This document shows, one piece after another, positions 38,228-47,214 of a DNA stretch of 64,000 nt. The position numbers and the translations under genes were made by a program. The notes beneath the pieces were generated by a model. It worked only from the letters and a program-made list of their open reading frames with translations. It was not told the DNA's origin and ran no database searches. The stretch is from Stieleria neptunia (lineage in GTDB: Bacteria; Planctomycetota; Planctomycetia; Pirellulales; Pirellulaceae): positions 8,056,938 to 8,120,937 of the forward strand of contig NZ_CP037423.1 in NCBI RefSeq assembly GCF_007754155.1, read 5' to 3'. How positions within the stretch are numbered: the first letter of the stretch is position 1; every line of letters begins with the position of its first letter.

Positions 38228-39175
38228 ATGCTCTCCATGCCGCGCTGCCACAACCCGCCGCGATCGAGTCGACCACTCGGCAAAACCCGCCGCCGTTGCC
38301 CCCTGGCGATGCCCCTGTTTCTGGCCCCCCTGCTCGCCGCCCCCGTCTTGCTGGCCGGCTGTGCGTCCTGGTCCAGCTGGCCCGGCCGCGACGAGTCGCA
38401 GCACGACACCCGGACGGCCGCGTTGCCGCTGAAAAAAATCCCCCGTTCGATCGAGCTGGAAACGCGATTTGTCCAAATCCGCTTCAATCCGGCCGATCCC
38501 GATCAGCTGCAATCGATGTGGCAATGGGTCGATGAAACGGTGCTGCCGCCGGAAACCCGCACGGTGCTCCGGCACAACGGGTTACGGATCGGGAAAGCGG
38601 CTCAGCTGGATCGATTGGTCGGCAAACTCGATTCGCTGCAATCGGCCCAGCCGCCCGACGTCGTCGCCGAATTCCTCAGCTCGGTCTCGGTCGCCAGCCA
38701 CCAAAGCGAAGGCTCCAAGACGATCCCGATGCGATTGGGAAAACGCTATGAATTGCCGGTTCGATTGCCGGTGCAAGGCGACCACGTGGTGATCATTCAC
38801 GAGGAACCGCAACCGATCGGTCAAACGCTGCGTGACCCCCAGTTTCTGCTGGCGGTCACCCCACAGCCGGGCAGCTCCGCCGCGCAAATCCGCTTGCGGG
38901 TGCGGCCCGAAATCCAGCACGGCGACATGCAACAAGATTGGGTCCAGGGGGACGCGGCCTTGCGGATCGACGTCCGCCGTCAATCCTGGTCGCTCGACGC
39001 GATGGAATTTGAACTGATCGGCGGCGAGGGCGACCTGTTTGTGATCTCCGAAACGGCCGATCGGAAGGGGCTCGGCACGGAGATGTTCGGCGGCAAAAAC
39101 GTCGACCAAATGGAACAGCAAACCGTTTTGCTGATCCGGATCGCCAACGTGCCGACGCCGGCGGAAAAGCTGTAA
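38228..39175 (+). CDS. hypothetical lipoprotein
   Basis: A 315-residue protein with a lipobox: MPLFLAPLLAAPVLLAGCAS, the Cys being the lipidation site. The mature part, without recognised domains, is rich in beta strands (FELIGGEGDLFVISETAD; TVLLIRIANVP) and probably periplasmic. The start may be ATG 38228, 38237 or 38309; the last gives the most typical lipoprotein signal. It lies 78 bases upstream of alaS on the same strand and may share its transcript. Confidence 0.7.
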   Translation: MLSMPRCHNPPRSSRPLGKTRRRCPLAMPLFLAPLLAAPVLLAGCASWSSWPGRDESQHDTRTAALPLKKIPRSIELETRFVQIRFNPADPDQLQSMWQWVDETVLPPETRTVLRHNGLRIGKAAQLDRLVGKLDSLQSAQPPDVVAEFLSSVSVASHQSEGSKTIPMRLGKRYELPVRLPVQGDHVVIIHEEPQPIGQTLRDPQFLLAVTPQPGSSAAQIRLRVRPEIQHGDMQQDWVQGDAALRIDVRRQSWSLDAMEFELIGGEGDLFVISETADRKGLGTEMFGGKNVDQMEQQTVLLIRIANVPTPAEKL

Positions 39176-39253
39176 CGCTCCGTCTACGAGAAATCGGATC
39201 CATCCGATATCATCGGCGGCACTGCACTTCTTTCAATCTCCGTGCGTTGACCC

Positions 39254-42085
39254 ATGAAAACCGACGAACTCCGCGAAAAATATCTCGAATTCTTTGAATC
39301 CAAGGGCTGCGTCCGAAAGCCCAGCGATGTGTTGGTCCCCACCTGGGACCCCTCGGTCCTGTTCACCCCGGCCGGGATGAACCAGTTCAAGGATCACTTT
39401 CTGGGCAAAGTGAAACTCGATTTCACCCGCGCGACGACCTGCCAAAAATGCCTCCGCACCGGCGACATCGATAACGTCGGCCGGACCGCCTATCACCACA
39501 CCTTTTTCGAAATGCTGGGGAATTTCTCCTTCGGCGACTATTTCAAAAAGGAAGCCATCGCGTGGGCCTGGGAGTTCTTGACGGCGAAAAAATGGCTGGC
39601 CATCGACCCCGCCAAATTGTCCGTGACGGTCTACAAAGACGATGACCAGGCCTACGGGATCTGGAAAGAATCGATCGGCTTGCCGGACGAGCGGATCGTT
39701 CGGATGGACGAAGACGAAAACTTTTGGCCCGCCTCGGCGCCCAGCGAAGGCCCCGATGGGGTGTGTGGTCCGTGCAGCGAAATCTATTATCACCTGGACG
39801 ACGGCAGCGACGTCGAAATCTGGAACCTGGTCTTTACCCAATTCAATCGCGTCGGCGATCCGCCGGACAACCTGAAACCCCTGCCCAGCCAAAACATCGA
39901 CACCGGCATGGGGCTGGAACGAACCGCCAGCGTCCTGCAAGGCGTCTCGACCAACTTCCACATCGATTCACTGCGGCCGATCGTCGATGCCGCCGCCGAT
40001 GTCGTCGGCGTGCACTACGACCCCGACAGCGACAACGGACGACGCCTGCGACGGATCACCGACCACGCACGGGCGTGTGCCTTCGCGATTCACGAGAACG
40101 TCTACCCCGGACGCGACAAGGCCAAGTATGTCGTCCGTCGTCTGATCCGCCGCGCGGTGTTGGACGGTTACCAGATGAACCTCCGCGAGCCCTTCTTGCA
40201 CAAGCTCGTTGCCGCCGTCGCCGACGCCAGCCGAACCGCGTACCCCGAACTGGGCGAAACCGTCGAGCGCGTCAGCGAAGTCATCGCGTCGGAAGAGAAT
40301 GCTTTCTTCGGAACCATCGACGGCGGCATGAAACGTATCGGACAACTGTTCGAGGAGATGAACGACGAAGACGCGGTGATGGTCCCCGGCAAAGAAGCCG
40401 CCGAACTGAACACGACCTATGGCGTCCCGCCGGAATTGCTGCAAACCCTGGCCGCCGAAAAGAACTTCACCTTCGACTGGCCGGGCTATCGCGACGCGAT
40501 GCACGAACACGCGATCGCCAGCGGTGCCGGGCAAGTCGAACTGTTCCAGACCGGTCCCCTGGAAACACTCAAAGAAGCGCTGCGTGAAACACCGTTCGTC
40601 GGCTACGACACGACCGAGACGACCGCGACGATCAAGGGCATCATCACCGGCGACGGCAAGGACAAAGACGACGAAGGGCAATTGCTGAGCCGGATCAGCC
40701 GTCCCGGCGACGCTGAATTTCGTTTGGTGCTCAGCGAATCCCCGTTCTACGGCGAATCGGGTGGCCAGGTCGGCGATACCGGTGTCATCCGCTCGGACGA
40801 TTTCGAATTCATCGTCCACGACACACAAAAACACGGCGGCTTGATCGTCCACCACGGCTCGCTGACCAAGGGTGAAATCAAAGAAGGCGCGAGCTGCAAA
40901 GCGGTCGTCGATACCGAACGACGCGGCGCGCTGGCACGCGCCCATTCCGCCACCCACATCCTGCACCACGCGCTGCACACCAACATCGGCGACCACGCCC
41001 AACAACAGGGCAGCAAAGTCGAAGAGGATCGATTGCGTTTCGATTTCACGAACCAAAAACCGATCCCCGATGACGTCTTGGTCAAAATCGAAAGCGACGT
41101 CATGACGCGGATCGGCGAAGACGCCGAGGTCTCGTGGCAGACCATCCCGCTGGCCGAAGCTCGCAAGGCCGGCGCGATGATGTTGTTCGGTGAAAAGTAC
41201 CCCGATCCCGTCCGCATGGTCTCCATCGGCGACTACAGCAAAGAGCTTTGTGCGGGGACACACGTGACCCGTTCCAGCAGCGTGCAAACGTTCGAATTGA
41301 TGGCCGAAGAAAGCGTCTCGGCCGGCACCCGTCGAATCGTCGCCCTGACCGGCGCCCGCGCCGAGCAGCATCGCCAACAGACGCAAGCGTTGCTCGGCGA
41401 CATCGCCGCGCGACTCGGTACCGACCCCGCACATGCCGGCGGTGCGATTGAACAGTTGGCCGGCGAAGTCCGACAACTGAAGAAGGAACTCACCAGTGGT
41501 AAACCGTCCGAGCATGCCGACGCCTTCGCCGTCGCCAAGGATTGCCCCGCCGCGGACGTCGGCGATTATCCCAGCGTCCGGGCCAGCGTCCGTGAGATCA
41601 CACGGCGATTGAATGTGTCTCAAGATGACGTGCTCTCGCGAATCGATTCGATGCTCGCCGACCGCGCCGGCTTGGTCGCCCAATTGAAGCAAGCCACCGC
41701 CGGCGGAAAGATCACCGCGGACGACTTGATCGGCAAAGGGGAAAAGGTCGGCGACGATTTGATCGTTGTCGCCGAAGTCCCCGGTGCGAACCCGAACGTG
41801 ATGCGCGGCTGGATCGATCAGATCCGCAAGAAATCCTCGGGCGGATCGGCCGTACTGCTCGGTACTGTGCAAGGCGACAAGGTGGTGCTGGTGGGCGGTC
41901 TCAGTCACACGCTGGTCGACAAGGGCTTGAAAGCGGGCCAATGGGTCGGCGCCGCGGCCAAGATGGTCGGCGGTGGCGGCGGCGGTCGACCGGACATGGC
42001 CCAAGCCGGCGGCAAAGACCCCAGCAAACTGCCCGCCGCACTCGACGCCGCCAAGACGTCGATGCGAGATCAACTCGGCGCGTAA
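39254..42085 (+). CDS. alaS: alanyl-tRNA synthetase
   Basis: A complete 943-residue AlaRS. Class II catalytic core at the N-terminus (YLEFFESKGCVRKPSD; GMNQFKDHFLG; TYHHTFFEMLGNFSFGDYFK across residues ~78-100), a tRNA-recognition helical region, the editing domain with zinc ligands HSATH near 565 and CAGTH near 665, and a C-terminal DHHA1 domain ending in a Gly-rich stretch. It attaches Ala to tRNA-Ala and hydrolyses mischarged Ser/Gly. Everything expected is present. Repeats begin five bases after the stop. Confidence 0.97.
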   Translation: MKTDELREKYLEFFESKGCVRKPSDVLVPTWDPSVLFTPAGMNQFKDHFLGKVKLDFTRATTCQKCLRTGDIDNVGRTAYHHTFFEMLGNFSFGDYFKKEAIAWAWEFLTAKKWLAIDPAKLSVTVYKDDDQAYGIWKESIGLPDERIVRMDEDENFWPASAPSEGPDGVCGPCSEIYYHLDDGSDVEIWNLVFTQFNRVGDPPDNLKPLPSQNIDTGMGLERTASVLQGVSTNFHIDSLRPIVDAAADVVGVHYDPDSDNGRRLRRITDHARACAFAIHENVYPGRDKAKYVVRRLIRRAVLDGYQMNLREPFLHKLVAAVADASRTAYPELGETVERVSEVIASEENAFFGTIDGGMKRIGQLFEEMNDEDAVMVPGKEAAELNTTYGVPPELLQTLAAEKNFTFDWPGYRDAMHEHAIASGAGQVELFQTGPLETLKEALRETPFVGYDTTETTATIKGIITGDGKDKDDEGQLLSRISRPGDAEFRLVLSESPFYGESGGQVGDTGVIRSDDFEFIVHDTQKHGGLIVHHGSLTKGEIKEGASCKAVVDTERRGALARAHSATHILHHALHTNIGDHAQQQGSKVEEDRLRFDFTNQKPIPDDVLVKIESDVMTRIGEDAEVSWQTIPLAEARKAGAMMLFGEKYPDPVRMVSIGDYSKELCAGTHVTRSSSVQTFELMAEESVSAGTRRIVALTGARAEQHRQQTQALLGDIAARLGTDPAHAGGAIEQLAGEVRQLKKELTSGKPSEHADAFAVAKDCPAADVGDYPSVRASVREITRRLNVSQDDVLSRIDSMLADRAGLVAQLKQATAGGKITADDLIGKGEKVGDDLIVVAEVPGANPNVMRGWIDQIRKKSSGGSAVLLGTVQGDKVVLVGGLSHTLVDKGLKAGQWVGAAAKMVGGGGGGRPDMAQAGGKDPSKLPAALDAAKTSMRDQLGA

Positions 42086-42089
42086 ACCC

Positions 42090-42525
42090 GAACTCGTTCC
42101 CAGGCTCCCGCCTGGGAACGCAAGGTCCCGGAGGCTCCGCCTCCGACCCATGCGAACGCGAGGCGGAGCCTCAAGAGCAGTGCGTGACGAGGCAGAGCCC
42201 CGTCACGAGTAGAATCGAGTACACTGAACTCGTTCCCAGGCTCCCGCCTGGGAACGCAAGGTCACGGACGCTCCGCCTCCGACCGACACGAACGCGAGGC
42301 GGAGCCTCAAGAGCAGTGCGTGACGAGGCAAAGCCCCGTCACGAGTAGAATCGAGTACACTGAACTCGTTCCCAGGCTCCCGCCTGGGAACGCGAGGTCC
42401 CGGAGGCTCCGCCTCCGACCATTAAAGCAAGATGCCTGAGACGTATGTCTCTGGGGATTCTCGTCACGAGAACGATCCCGCACCTAGGTTCCTGCCTAGG
42501 AACGTGAGGTCGCTGAGGCTCCGCC
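42090..42525. repeat. REP-like array upstream of the RAYT gene (units of 136 bp)
   Basis: Units start at 42090, 42226 and 42362 (GAACTCGTTCCCAGGCTCCC...). Each holds the palindromes GTTCCCAGGCTCCC/GCCTGGGAAC and GGAGGCTCCGCCTCC, then GAGGCGGAGCCTC and GTGACGAGGC...GCCCCGTCAC. The third unit is cut after its second palindrome; a diverged copy (TTCCTGCCTAGGAA) lies at ~42485-42525. No gene is seen in 42086-42625. Confidence 0.88.
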
Positions 42526-42625
42526 TCTCCCGCGATATCGGATGCGCTGATGAAACAAGGTTGCATAGCACACCTATGCAAATTCAACAGCTCATCCATT
42601 ACTGTAATCGCGTAGGAGACATTCA

Positions 42626-43162
42626 ATGGGCCGATCACGTTACAAATTCGGTGAGGATCATTATCCCCATTTCTTGACGTGCACCATCAACGCATGGCTA
42701 CCGGTTTTTTCCAATCCAGACTTTGTGGAGATCACGCTTGATTCTTGGCGGTTCCTGCAGCGGGAACGCGACATTGAAATCTTAGGTTGGGTCATCCTCG
42801 AAAACCACCTGCACTGGATCGGTCTGGGACCTTCACTCGGCAAGCGTGTGGGGGAATTCAAGTCATACACCGCAACACGAATTCTTCGTCAGATGCAGAA
42901 ACGAGGCTACCAGACTTTGCTCGACCAACTCCGTTTTTTCAAGCAGCGTTTCAAGAAGGACCAAGACCACCAACTCTGGCAAGAAGGGAGTCATCCCAAA
43001 CGCATCGATACCGACGAGATGATGTGGCAGAAACTGGATTACATCCACCACAACCCGGTCAAGCGAGGTTATGTCGACGACCCAATTCATTGGCGATACT
43101 CCAGCGCGCGAAGCTACGCTGGTGAGCCAGGGCTTTTAGAGGTCTGCAGGGATTGGCGGTAG
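42626..43162 (+). CDS. REP-associated tyrosine transposase (RAYT, Y1/IS200-like)
   Basis: A 178-residue single-domain Y1 transposase: an N-terminal strand PHFLTCTINAWLPVF, the metal-binding H-x-H in ILENHLHWIG and the catalytic Tyr in KLDYIHHNPVKRGYV, followed by DDPIHWRYSSARSY. These are hallmarks of RAYT proteins, which nick and move REP palindromes and sit among them singly rather than in an IS. TAGGAGA precedes the ATG by several bases. The gene is intact and is enclosed by palindrome arrays on both sides, in keeping with that role. Confidence 0.88.
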   Translation: MGRSRYKFGEDHYPHFLTCTINAWLPVFSNPDFVEITLDSWRFLQRERDIEILGWVILENHLHWIGLGPSLGKRVGEFKSYTATRILRQMQKRGYQTLLDQLRFFKQRFKKDQDHQLWQEGSHPKRIDTDEMMWQKLDYIHHNPVKRGYVDDPIHWRYSSARSYAGEPGLLEVCRDWR

Positions 43163-43186
43163 CCGCCAACAGATACGTGAGCCACC

Positions 43187-43771
43187 GAACTCGTTCCCAG
43201 GCTCCTGCCTGGGAACGCAAGGTCACGGAGGCTCCGCCTCCGACCGACACGAACGCGAGGCGGAGCCTCAAGCACAGTGCGTGACGAGGCAGAGCCCCGT
43301 CACGAGTAGACCGAACTCGTTCCCAGGCTCCTGCCTGGGAACGCAAGGTCACGGAGGCTCCGCCTCCGACCGACACGAACGCGAGGCGGAGCCTCAAGCA
43401 CAGTGCGTGACGAGGCAGAGCCCCGTCACGAGTAGACCGAACTCGTTCCCAGGCTCCTGCCTGGGAACGCAAGGTCACGGAGGCTCCGCCTCCGACCGAC
43501 ACGAACGCGAGGCGGAGCCTCAAGCACAGTGCGTGACGAGGCAGAGCCCCGTCACGAGTAGACCGAACTCGTTCCCAGGCTCCCGCCTGGGAACGCAAGG
43601 TCACGGAGGCTCCGCCTCCGACCGACACGAACGCGAGGCGGAGCCTCAAGCACAGTGCGTGACGAGGCAGAGCCCCGTCACGAGTAGACCGAACTCGTTC
43701 CCAGGCTCCCGCCTGGGAACGCAAGGTCACGGAGGCTCCGCCTCCGACCGACACGAACGCGAGGCGGAGCC
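43187..43771. repeat. REP-like array downstream of the RAYT gene (units of 126 bp)
   Basis: Five units start at 43187, 43313, 43439, 43565 and 43691, spaced exactly 126 bases and almost identical. Each has the GTTCCCAGGCTCC[C/T]GCCTGG palindrome, GGAGGCTCCGCCTCC, GAGGCGGAGCCTC and GTGACGAGGC...CGTCACGAG. The fifth unit is broken at GGCGGAGCC by the IS at 43772-45472 and continues at 45473. Confidence 0.92.
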
Positions 43772-43809
43772 TGGGCTGCGCAAAATTGCAACTCAGAAGG
43801 ATAGCAGAT

Positions 43810-45093
43810 TTAGGCCGTATCGGTTCCTGGGGATGACGGTAGTACGCTGCGGCGGAACATCGTCATGGTTTGTCTGAGGTTGTCCTTCACCCAATTGCAT
43901 AGGGTTTTGTGGGTAACGGAGGCGAGGCTCGTTTCAATGGCTTCCGCACTGACGTCGGCGACGCTGGCAGCCATTGATAAGACGTTGCGGGTGAAACCGC
44001 TGCGAGAATGTTGTCGACCCATCTGCTTGCCCTTACCGATCAAGGATTCAAGGATTTCGCTGCTCGCCGGCAACCTCTCCCCGGGGGCAAGAATGCTTGA
44101 ATTCTCTTCGATCGCCGAGACGATCTCGTCGCGAAACGCTTGGCTCTGCCAATCGCCTACATCACACGAAAGTTTTTCAGCCAGGGAAGCAGCCGAGTCT
44201 GCGTTAAAACCGACTGTTCGTGAGTGCTCTAACGTCTTGTCGACCATCCGCATCAGACGTGCCCAGACTGCGATCGATTCACGATAGTCAAGCACCCAAG
44301 CGAATTTCTCTTCCAGGCGACCAAGTCGATCTTGTTGCTGACGTTCTTCATGGGGGGTGTCAAGCAGACGCAACATCCGCTCTGCCCACCCGATCAGACT
44401 GTGCAGATTCATGAAGCGTGCCTTGACCTTGAGTTTGGGAGGCAACAACGATCCCAGCTCAGTCTGTTTGGCTTTCGGTTGTGTCTTTCCACAGTGCCCG
44501 AGAAACGAATCCCATTGAGGGTCTTTCTGCAGGACATGTTTGAGTGCCGTCGCAGTTCGGTGACACATGTCGGTCAATGCGATCGTCGACTCGCTTTCCT
44601 GTTGAAAACCAGCGATTCCGTTGACCAAGTCGGAACCTTGGTCGGAAATGATGGCCTTGACCTGACCGACTCGGTCAGCAGCTTTCTTCAGTTGCTCGGC
44701 AACAATCTTGCCGTTGGATGTCTGGACAATCTCGATCAGGATGGCCGAGAGATCGCTCAGTCGGATAGGCCGATCGAGATTGAGCCAATGTTCAAGGCGA
44801 ATCCCAACGATCAAAAGACATTTCTCGTTTCCCAATTGGATCGTGTGGTCGACCAGGAGAATCCAATCGTCGGCCTGTTCTTTGGGACGCGTTAATTCAT
44901 GCAGCCCCCGTCGCAGCGTCCAGTTCTGAATCGTGTTTGCCGTAGGGGCGTGAGACAATCCAGAATGGATGGTGCCTAGCGTGCGGGCAATTTTCTCACA
45001 AGCTCGATAGCTGATGGTTGCTTGGAGCACCCAAGAAATCGTGAGTACAACGAGACTCAACGAAAAAGAATGTTGGGGGGCCGGCGGCAGCAA
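43810..45093 (-). CDS. DDE-type transposase of the 1701-bp IS, copy 2
   Basis: A 427-residue protein with the same motifs as copy 1 (VDHTIQLG, ISDQGSDL, SSEILESLIGKGK). It differs by Glu for Gly at 249 (PHEERQ) and Val for Ile at 378 (AASVADVS). TTG start at 45093, as in copy 1. Confidence 0.85.
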   Translation of the reverse strand: MLPPAPQHSFSLSLVVLTISWVLQATISYRACEKIARTLGTIHSGLSHAPTANTIQNWTLRRGLHELTRPKEQADDWILLVDHTIQLGNEKCLLIVGIRLEHWLNLDRPIRLSDLSAILIEIVQTSNGKIVAEQLKKAADRVGQVKAIISDQGSDLVNGIAGFQQESESTIALTDMCHRTATALKHVLQKDPQWDSFLGHCGKTQPKAKQTELGSLLPPKLKVKARFMNLHSLIGWAERMLRLLDTPHEERQQQDRLGRLEEKFAWVLDYRESIAVWARLMRMVDKTLEHSRTVGFNADSAASLAEKLSCDVGDWQSQAFRDEIVSAIEENSSILAPGERLPASSEILESLIGKGKQMGRQHSRSGFTRNVLSMAASVADVSAEAIETSLASVTHKTLCNWVKDNLRQTMTMFRRSVLPSSPGTDTA

Positions 45094-45122
45094 TTGAGTC
45101 GACGGCTGCGTCGGGCGATTCT

Positions 45123-45368
45123 TCAGGGGCTGCTCCGCGTTTTTAACTGCTCTAATTCACTCTGCAGCTCGGCGACGCGCCGCCGCAGTTGGCTTGCCTC
45201 GCCTCTCCATCGCTGGCGGCTCTCTCTCGCATTGCAGAGGTTTTGCTTGAGTTCCTTAATCAACCGCTTGGATTGCATGGCGTTGTTCTTCCATTTCTCT
45301 CGTCCACGGCGTGCCGAACCAAGAAGTTTGGAAACAGGTGACTTATACTCAATCGTGGCTTGAGACAT
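45123..45368 (-). CDS. small coiled-coil protein of the 1701-bp IS, copy 2
   Basis: An 81-residue protein identical to that of copy 1, starting at ATG 45368 behind GGAGG. The open frame running further upstream to 45698 is repeat sequence translated by chance. Confidence 0.7.
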   Translation of the reverse strand: MSQATIEYKSPVSKLLGSARRGREKWKNNAMQSKRLIKELKQNLCNARESRQRWRGEASQLRRRVAELQSELEQLKTRSSP

Positions 45369-45472
45369 GACTGAACCTCCATGACGCGGAAAAACTGCAT
45401 ATAAGAGAACCAATTCCGTCAAATTCTCAAATAGCAATTTCAACACAAAACCGGTCGGTTTTGCGCAGCCCA

Positions 45473-45675
45473 GGCGGAGCCTCAAGCACAGTGCGTGACG
45501 AGGCAGAGCCCCGTCACGAGTACACCGAACTCGTTCCCAGGCTCCCGCCTGGGAACGCAAGGTCCCGGAGGCTCCGCCTTCGACCCATGCGAACGCGAGG
45601 CGGAGCCTCAAGAGCAGTGCGTGACGAGGCGGAGCCCCGTCACGAGACTCATGACAGGCTGGAAGCCTATCCCAC
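45473..45675. repeat. continuation of the REP-like array, ending with a GACAGGCTGG repeat
   Basis: The rest of the unit split by the IS, then one further unit from 45526 (with AGAGCAGTGCGTGACG, as in the 42.1-kb array), closed by the repeat GACAGGCTGGAAGCC... at 45653-45675. It ends ten bases before the stop of the TM2 gene. Confidence 0.85.
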
Positions 45676-45684
45676 TTCCTCCCC

Positions 45685-46128
45685 CTACTCCCACGCATTC
45701 AGTTCATCGATCTGCTCATTCAACGTCAGCAGGTCATACACGAACCCGACTCCCAGCAGCCCACCGGTCAGCAAGAACAGCACACCGGTAAAGATTTTGC
45801 CCATGTACAAGCGGTGTACGCCGAACAGGCCCAGGAACGTGTGCAGCACCCAGCAAAGCGTGTAATCGACCCGTCCCCTGCGGTACCGTCGCGACGCGTC
45901 GTCGGCCATCGAAGGGATCAGGAACAGGTCCACAATCCAGCCGACCAAGAACACGCCGCCGGTGAAAAACCAGAGCACTCCCGTGATCGGTCGGCCAAAA
46001 TAAAATCGATGGGCACCAAAAATGCCGAGGATCCAGTAGAGATACCCGACCAGCACCGGATGGGTCGGCGTCATTTCATAGGCCGCGGCGTGGCCGGGGG
46101 CTCCGTAAGTCTCAGTAGCTGCGTGCAT
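45685..46128 (-). CDS. membrane protein with two TM2 domains
   Basis: A 147-residue protein from ATG 46128. After a ~20-residue soluble leader come two TM2 units: LYWILGIFGAHRFYFGRPITG...GWIVDLFLIP and VLHTFLGLFGVHRLYMGKIFTG...GFVYDLLTL. Each has a pair of membrane helices with the G-x-H-R-[FL]-Y-[FM]-G turn and the D at the second helix. The function of TM2 proteins in bacteria is unclear. It is divergent from the HD-domain gene. Confidence 0.85.
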   Translation of the reverse strand: MHAATETYGAPGHAAAYEMTPTHPVLVGYLYWILGIFGAHRFYFGRPITGVLWFFTGGVFLVGWIVDLFLIPSMADDASRRYRRGRVDYTLCWVLHTFLGLFGVHRLYMGKIFTGVLFLLTGGLLGVGFVYDLLTLNEQIDELNAWE

Positions 46129-46287
46129 GGCTCGGCGATGCGGTGAAAAGGACGATTGCGTGACAGCGGGAGGTCTTTTTGGCACAACACTCGCCGCGGT
46201 TGCTGTGATTCGCAAATCGTGTTCCAGTCTTGGCATCGGCCGACACGATTTCACTCCATTTGCTCCAACCGCAAGGAAACCAACATC

Positions 46288-46761
46288 ATGTCAGCGACGC
46301 TGGAAGACGCCATCGCCCTGGCGGCAAAACACTTCGCCGGAATCACCGACAAGTCGGGCCAACCGTACATCTTGCACTGCATCCGCGTGATGATGGGCGT
46401 CGACTCGCTGGACGCCAAAATGATCGGCGTGATGCACGATCTGGTCGAAGACACGTCAGTCACCCTGGACGATCTTCGATCACAGGGGTTCAGCGATTCC
46501 GTCGTCCGCGGCGTCGATCGGATGACCCACCGCAGCGAGACGTCGTACCAAGATTATGTGATTCGGCTGCGAGAAAACGAACTCGCCCGGCAAGTCAAAT
46601 TGTCCGATTTGCGAGACAACCTCTCCCTGGACCGGGTCTTGCTCCGCGGTGAACGCTTCCAGCGCGACCTGGCACGGGTGGGCAAGTACGTGGCGACCTA
46701 TCGCTTCCTGACCGACGAAATCGACGAAGCCGCCTATCGCGGGATCATGGAGCGTTTGTAG
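46288..46761 (+). CDS. HD-domain (p)ppGpp-hydrolase-like protein (MESH1 type)
   Basis: A 157-residue protein that is only the HD hydrolase half of RelA/SpoT: metal-binding His in YILHCIRVM near 29, H-D in GVMHDLVEDT near 49 with the E-D pair, and Asp in KLSDLRDN near 106. No synthetase, TGS or ACT domain is present. Such small alarmone hydrolases cleave (p)ppGpp to GDP/GTP; other phosphate substrates (e.g. NADPH) are known for animal MESH1. Start at ATG 46288 behind AAGGAAA; the frame upstream is non-coding. Confidence 0.82.
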   Translation: MSATLEDAIALAAKHFAGITDKSGQPYILHCIRVMMGVDSLDAKMIGVMHDLVEDTSVTLDDLRSQGFSDSVVRGVDRMTHRSETSYQDYVIRLRENELARQVKLSDLRDNLSLDRVLLRGERFQRDLARVGKYVATYRFLTDEIDEAAYRGIMERL

Positions 46762-46867
46762 GACGGAGTGGATCATGTGAAAGATCCCAAGCAGGAGCAG
46801 CTTTAACAAGATTCGCTACCTGAAATTGGTCTGGGGCGGAAGCTGAGTGCCGCGGGGGTGTTTTTTG

Positions 46868-47057
46868 TTAGCGGCAGGGCGCGAGCCCTCCGGTCTTTCA
46901 CGCTGAAACCGGACGGCTCGCGGGCTGTCGTTTTTGTGAGCCGCGACGCGTAAGCGGCCGGGCATTGCGACGCTGCCCGAGGCCTTACGGCCAGCGGCTC
47001 ACCATTGACTCAGCAGATCCCGACTCAATCGACAGCCCGCTCGCGCCGTTCCGCTAA
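46868..47057. repeat. GGCAGGGCGCGAG dispersed palindromic element, long form
   Basis: About 190 bases with the same start (TTAGCGGCAGGGCGCGAGCC) and end (GCTCGCGCCGTTCCGCTAA) as the copy at 12105-12307, close to identical over the whole length. It lies between the HD gene and the glycosyltransferase gene. No gene is seen in 46762-47214. Confidence 0.88.
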
Positions 47058-47214
47058 CACCTTCAGTGCCAAAGTCGATGCGGTCCGTCTCCAGCCCACC
47101 GGCCCCCCCTCTGCAGTCGCCACCGACCGCACCGGCGGGACAAAACGACCGCATTTCTGCTAGGATGCCCCGTCCCCCTTTTCGACAGGTCAATCGCTTG
47201 ATGAGACTGCTTTG

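Larger units (their letters stand above)
43772..45472 (-). mobile_element. 1701-bp insertion sequence, copy 2 (inverted)
   Basis: The same length and ends as copy 1, opposite orientation, flanked by the 9-bp direct repeat GGCGGAGCC (43763-43771, 45473-45481), the same 9-mer as at copy 1 read on the other strand. Both genes are intact. The near-identity to copy 1 shows recent transposition in this genome. Confidence 0.92.

Noticed and set aside
42090..43771. CRISPR array
   Set aside because: The units are repeated in full at 126 or 136 bases, without unique spacers, and no cas gene is near. Palindromes and the RAYT gene explain them better.
43059..43877. Repeat-rich ORFs of about 200-230 codons on both strands
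   Set aside because: They are translations of the 126-bp REP-like units. Similar periodic peptides appear in several frames at once.
31326..45472. Composite transposon carrying defence or accessory cargo
   Set aside because: The DNA between the two IS copies contains alaS, an essential housekeeping gene, and other chromosomal-looking genes. Each copy also has its own 9-bp duplication, which indicates two separate insertions.
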